Part shown: positions 31,443-33,320 of the stretch, one piece after another
Layout: each line of letters begins with the position of its first letter
Position numbering within the stretch: position 1 is the stretch's first letter
Origin: an uncultured Alphaproteobacteria bacterium
GTDB lineage: Bacteria > Pseudomonadota > Alphaproteobacteria > Micropepsales > Micropepsaceae
Direction: 5' to 3'
Assembly: GCA_903902075.1 (NCBI GenBank)
Contig: CAIUTH010000187.1
Location: forward strand, 1 to 33,320
Length of the DNA stretch: 33,320 nt
Position numbers and translations under genes: made by a program
Notes under the pieces: model-generated
Databases searched by the model: none
Told to the model about the DNA's origin: nothing
The model's input: only the letters and a program-made list of their open reading frames with translations

Positions 31443-33320
31443 GCCTTGACCGCGAAGCTCTTGGGATTTTCGCCGGCCAGCCAGGTCTTCCACATCGTTT
31501 CATAAGCCGCTTCGATGTGCCTGGTGAAAGCCGCGGTGTCGAACAGGGCGCACGTGGCCTTGTTCCTGGCCAGCTTGTCTTTCAGCGACTTCAGTGCCTT
31601 GGGATCATTGCCCAGCTTGATCGCCAGCGCTTCGAAATCACGGGCGTTTGCGGTGATCAGCTCGGGCAATCCCGCCGCAGCCAGCAGGCTGGCGGCGACG
31701 CGGCCCGGGAACGTCGTGCCGGTTTGGGTGATCAGCGGCACGCCGGTCCACAAGGCATCGCTGCCCGTAGTGTGGGCGTTATAGGGCAAGCCATCCAGGA
31801 ACAGGTCGGCCAGTGACAGCCGCGCCAGGTGCAGGTCGGTATCCAGCTCGGGCGCGAAAATCAGCCGTTCGGCCGTGACACCCCGTTGCGCGGCTTCCTT
31901 GCGCAGATTGTCGGCATAGGGCGCGGGGCTTTCCAGCAGCCATAGCACGCTGCCATCCACGTCTTTCAGGATCCGCATCCAGCTGTCGAAGGTCGAAGGC
32001 GTCAGCTTGTAGGCATTGTTGAAATTGCAGAGCACCACACCGGTCTCGGGCAGCCCGGCTTCGGCCCGGCTCGGCACCCGCGCGATGGGACGGCCCTTGT
32101 CATCATTGGCCTGATAGCTGCCGGGCAGGGTGACGACTTCCTCGTCATAGAAGCCGTGCTCGGCGGCGGGGATCACCGTGCTGTCGGCGATGATGTAATC
32201 CATGTAGTTGGCGCCCAACGTGGCGGGGAAGCCCAGGTAGCTGACCTGCACCGGGGCGGCGCGATGAGCGAACACGCCCGAGCGGGCCTTGCCGAAATAG
32301 CCGTTCAGATTGACCAGGATGTCGATCTCCTCGGCGCGGATGCGCGCCGCGGCGTCGGCGTCATGCAGCGCGCCGATGTCGATCCACTTGTCGAAGGCCT
32401 TTTCCAGCCTGGCGCGCAGCTCGCCGCCGTCATGGACGCCATTGTCCAGCGCCACCAGTTCGAAGCGGGCGCGGTCATGGCGCTCATACAGGCCAGCCAT
32501 CAGGATGGCGGTGGCCTGCTGGCGGAATTCGCCCGACAGATAGCCGATGCGGATTTTCTTGTGGCCCTTGCGCGAGGCAGTGTCGAACGGCGCGGCGGCC
32601 ATCGGCGGATATTTGTCATGGCCCCAGATGCGCGAGCAGGTTTGGGAATCCTGCGGATTTTCCCCAATGGCCTGGAAGATGAAGGGCTGCACGATGCGCG
32701 CGCCATTGCGCAGGCCCGCTTCAATCGCCGTCTTGTTGACGTCAAAGCCGCGCCAGTCGGCGCAATACATCCGCATATGAACCAGTTCGCCCAGGGCATA
32801 AGGATAATGCGGGTCTAGCACCAGGCCGCGCTCCAGATCGGCCAGCGCCGCCTCGGGCTGCCGGATGCTCCAATAGCTGTAACTGCGGTTGATCATCGCC
32901 TCGGCATAGTCGGGGCGGACCTTGAGCGCACGGCTGTAGCATTCGATGGCGCCGGCAAAATCCTGCTGGTCGCGGCAGACATTGCCGCGCCAGTTCAGCG
33001 CCACGGCATTGCCCGGATCGATGCTCAGGACCTGGTCAAAGCTGAGAATGGCCTCCTCGTAGCGCAGCAGGTCGCGCAGGACTAGGCCGCGATTGCCCCA
33101 GGCTTCCGCGAAATTGGGTTCCAGGGACAGGGCGCGGTCCAGGCTGTCCAGCGCCTCGGCCGGGCGCTTGAGATTGCGCAGCGCCAGGCCGCGATTGTTC
33201 AGCATCTCGGCATTGGTCCGGTAGGCATCCATCACGGCGTCAAAATCGGCAAGCGCCTCTTCGGCGCGCTGCAGGTCCAGCATAATGACGCCGCGATTGT
33301 AGGTGGCGTTGGCGTCCCCG
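31439..33320 (-). CDS. TPR-repeat / O-GlcNAc-transferase-like (SPINDLY family) protein, 5' part outside the window
   Basis: At least 627 residues, open at the right edge. Upstream of the ATG at 33283 the frame reads on as another TPR half (YNRGVIMLDLQRAEEALADFD spans it), so the true start is beyond the window. The first part is TPR units (NNRGLALRNLKRPAEALDSL; WGNRGLVLRDLLRYEEAIL; LNWRGNVCRDQQDFAGAI). The C-terminal glycosyltransferase-41-like domain follows, with IGYLSGEFRQQATAILMAG, VSYLGFPATLGANYMDYI, FNNAYKLTPSTFDSWMRIL, DLFLDGLPYNAHTTGSDALW and TFPGRVAASLL, the standard order for bacterial SPINDLY/OGT-like proteins. It likely glycosylates a protein such as flagellin, but no flagellar gene is in the window. 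Confidence 0.9.
   Translation of the reverse strand, partial: GDANATYNRGVIMLDLQRAEEALADFDAVMDAYRTNAEMLNNRGLALRNLKRPAEALDSLDRALSLEPNFAEAWGNRGLVLRDLLRYEEAILSFDQVLSIDPGNAVALNWRGNVCRDQQDFAGAIECYSRALKVRPDYAEAMINRSYSYWSIRQPEAALADLERGLVLDPHYPYALGELVHMRMYCADWRGFDVNKTAIEAGLRNGARIVQPFIFQAIGENPQDSQTCSRIWGHDKYPPMAAAPFDTASRKGHKKIRIGYLSGEFRQQATAILMAGLYERHDRARFELVALDNGVHDGGELRARLEKAFDKWIDIGALHDADAAARIRAEEIDILVNLNGYFGKARSGVFAHRAAPVQVSYLGFPATLGANYMDYIIADSTVIPAAEHGFYDEEVVTLPGSYQANDDKGRPIARVPSRAEAGLPETGVVLCNFNNAYKLTPSTFDSWMRILKDVDGSVLWLLESPAPYADNLRKEAAQRGVTAERLIFAPELDTDLHLARLSLADLFLDGLPYNAHTTGSDALWTGVPLITQTGTTFPGRVAASLLAAAGLPELITANARDFEALAIKLGNDPKALKSLKDKLARNKATCALFDTAAFTRHIEAAYETMWKTWLAGENPKSFAVKA

Overview
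The window is GC-rich, densely packed chromosomal DNA from an alphaproteobacterium. Several features support this. It has a mreB-mreC-mreD-mrdA-rodA elongasome operon, an ilvB-ilvN-ilvC cluster with a class I KARI, an RcnB-type periplasmic protein, a Mrp/ApbC ATPase and an M81 (MlrC-type) peptidase, and many ATGA or divergent gene contacts with little intergenic DNA. A position near Micropepsales/Rhizomicrobium is my guess only; the sequence alone does not fix the family. I saw no phage, IS element, integrase, CRISPR array or plasmid function. The region looks like core and shell chromosome, not an island.

Layout. 1-3.9 kb: 5' part of purA (-), an RcnB-like protein (-), a GNAT acetyltransferase and folA (+, overlapping), mrp (-) and a lipoprotein (-). 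4.0-7.6 kb: a DegP/HtrA protease and a small protein (+), serB (-) and miaA (+), the last two starting 9 bp apart. 7.6-11.2 kb: the isoleucine/valine operon ilvBNC, preceded by a 15-codon leader peptide and an attenuator hairpin, and closed by a strong terminator. 11.2-14.1 kb: a GFA-family protein overlapping purT, then a soluble CBS-like sensor histidine kinase. 14.1-17.2 kb: an ABC importer (fused double permease plus ATPase with a C-terminal regulatory domain) lacking a binding protein. 17.2-19.4 kb: a long leader carrying a second attenuation peptide with four consecutive Leu codons, then leuA. 19.4-25.2 kb: the cell-elongation operon. 25.3 kb: tRNA-Lys(CUU). 25.4-33.3 kb: two membrane proteins, an M81 metallopeptidase, a quinoprotein dehydrogenase with an embedded cytochrome c domain coupled to an SDR, a tiny very basic protein, a DAD-like cupin, and a TPR/O-GlcNAc-transferase-like protein that runs off the right edge.

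How the genes work together. Branched-chain amino-acid synthesis is the main theme. AHAS (IlvBN), KARI (IlvC) and 2-isopropylmalate synthase (LeuA) sit in two transcription units about 8 kb apart. Each unit appears to be controlled by translation of a short upstream peptide rich in the amino acids the pathway makes. The Mre-PBP2-RodA set is a complete lateral-wall synthesis machine. GFA-PurT and the quinoprotein-SDR pair are translationally coupled (4-bp overlaps), which suggests joint function.

The observations most worth a second look are the two BCAA leader peptides, the 45-residue Lys/Arg/Ala-rich protein at 30.8 kb that is easy to miss, the leaderless-looking serB/miaA start region, the ABC importer without a binding protein, and two separate convergent gene pairs whose TAG stops share one CTAG palindrome.
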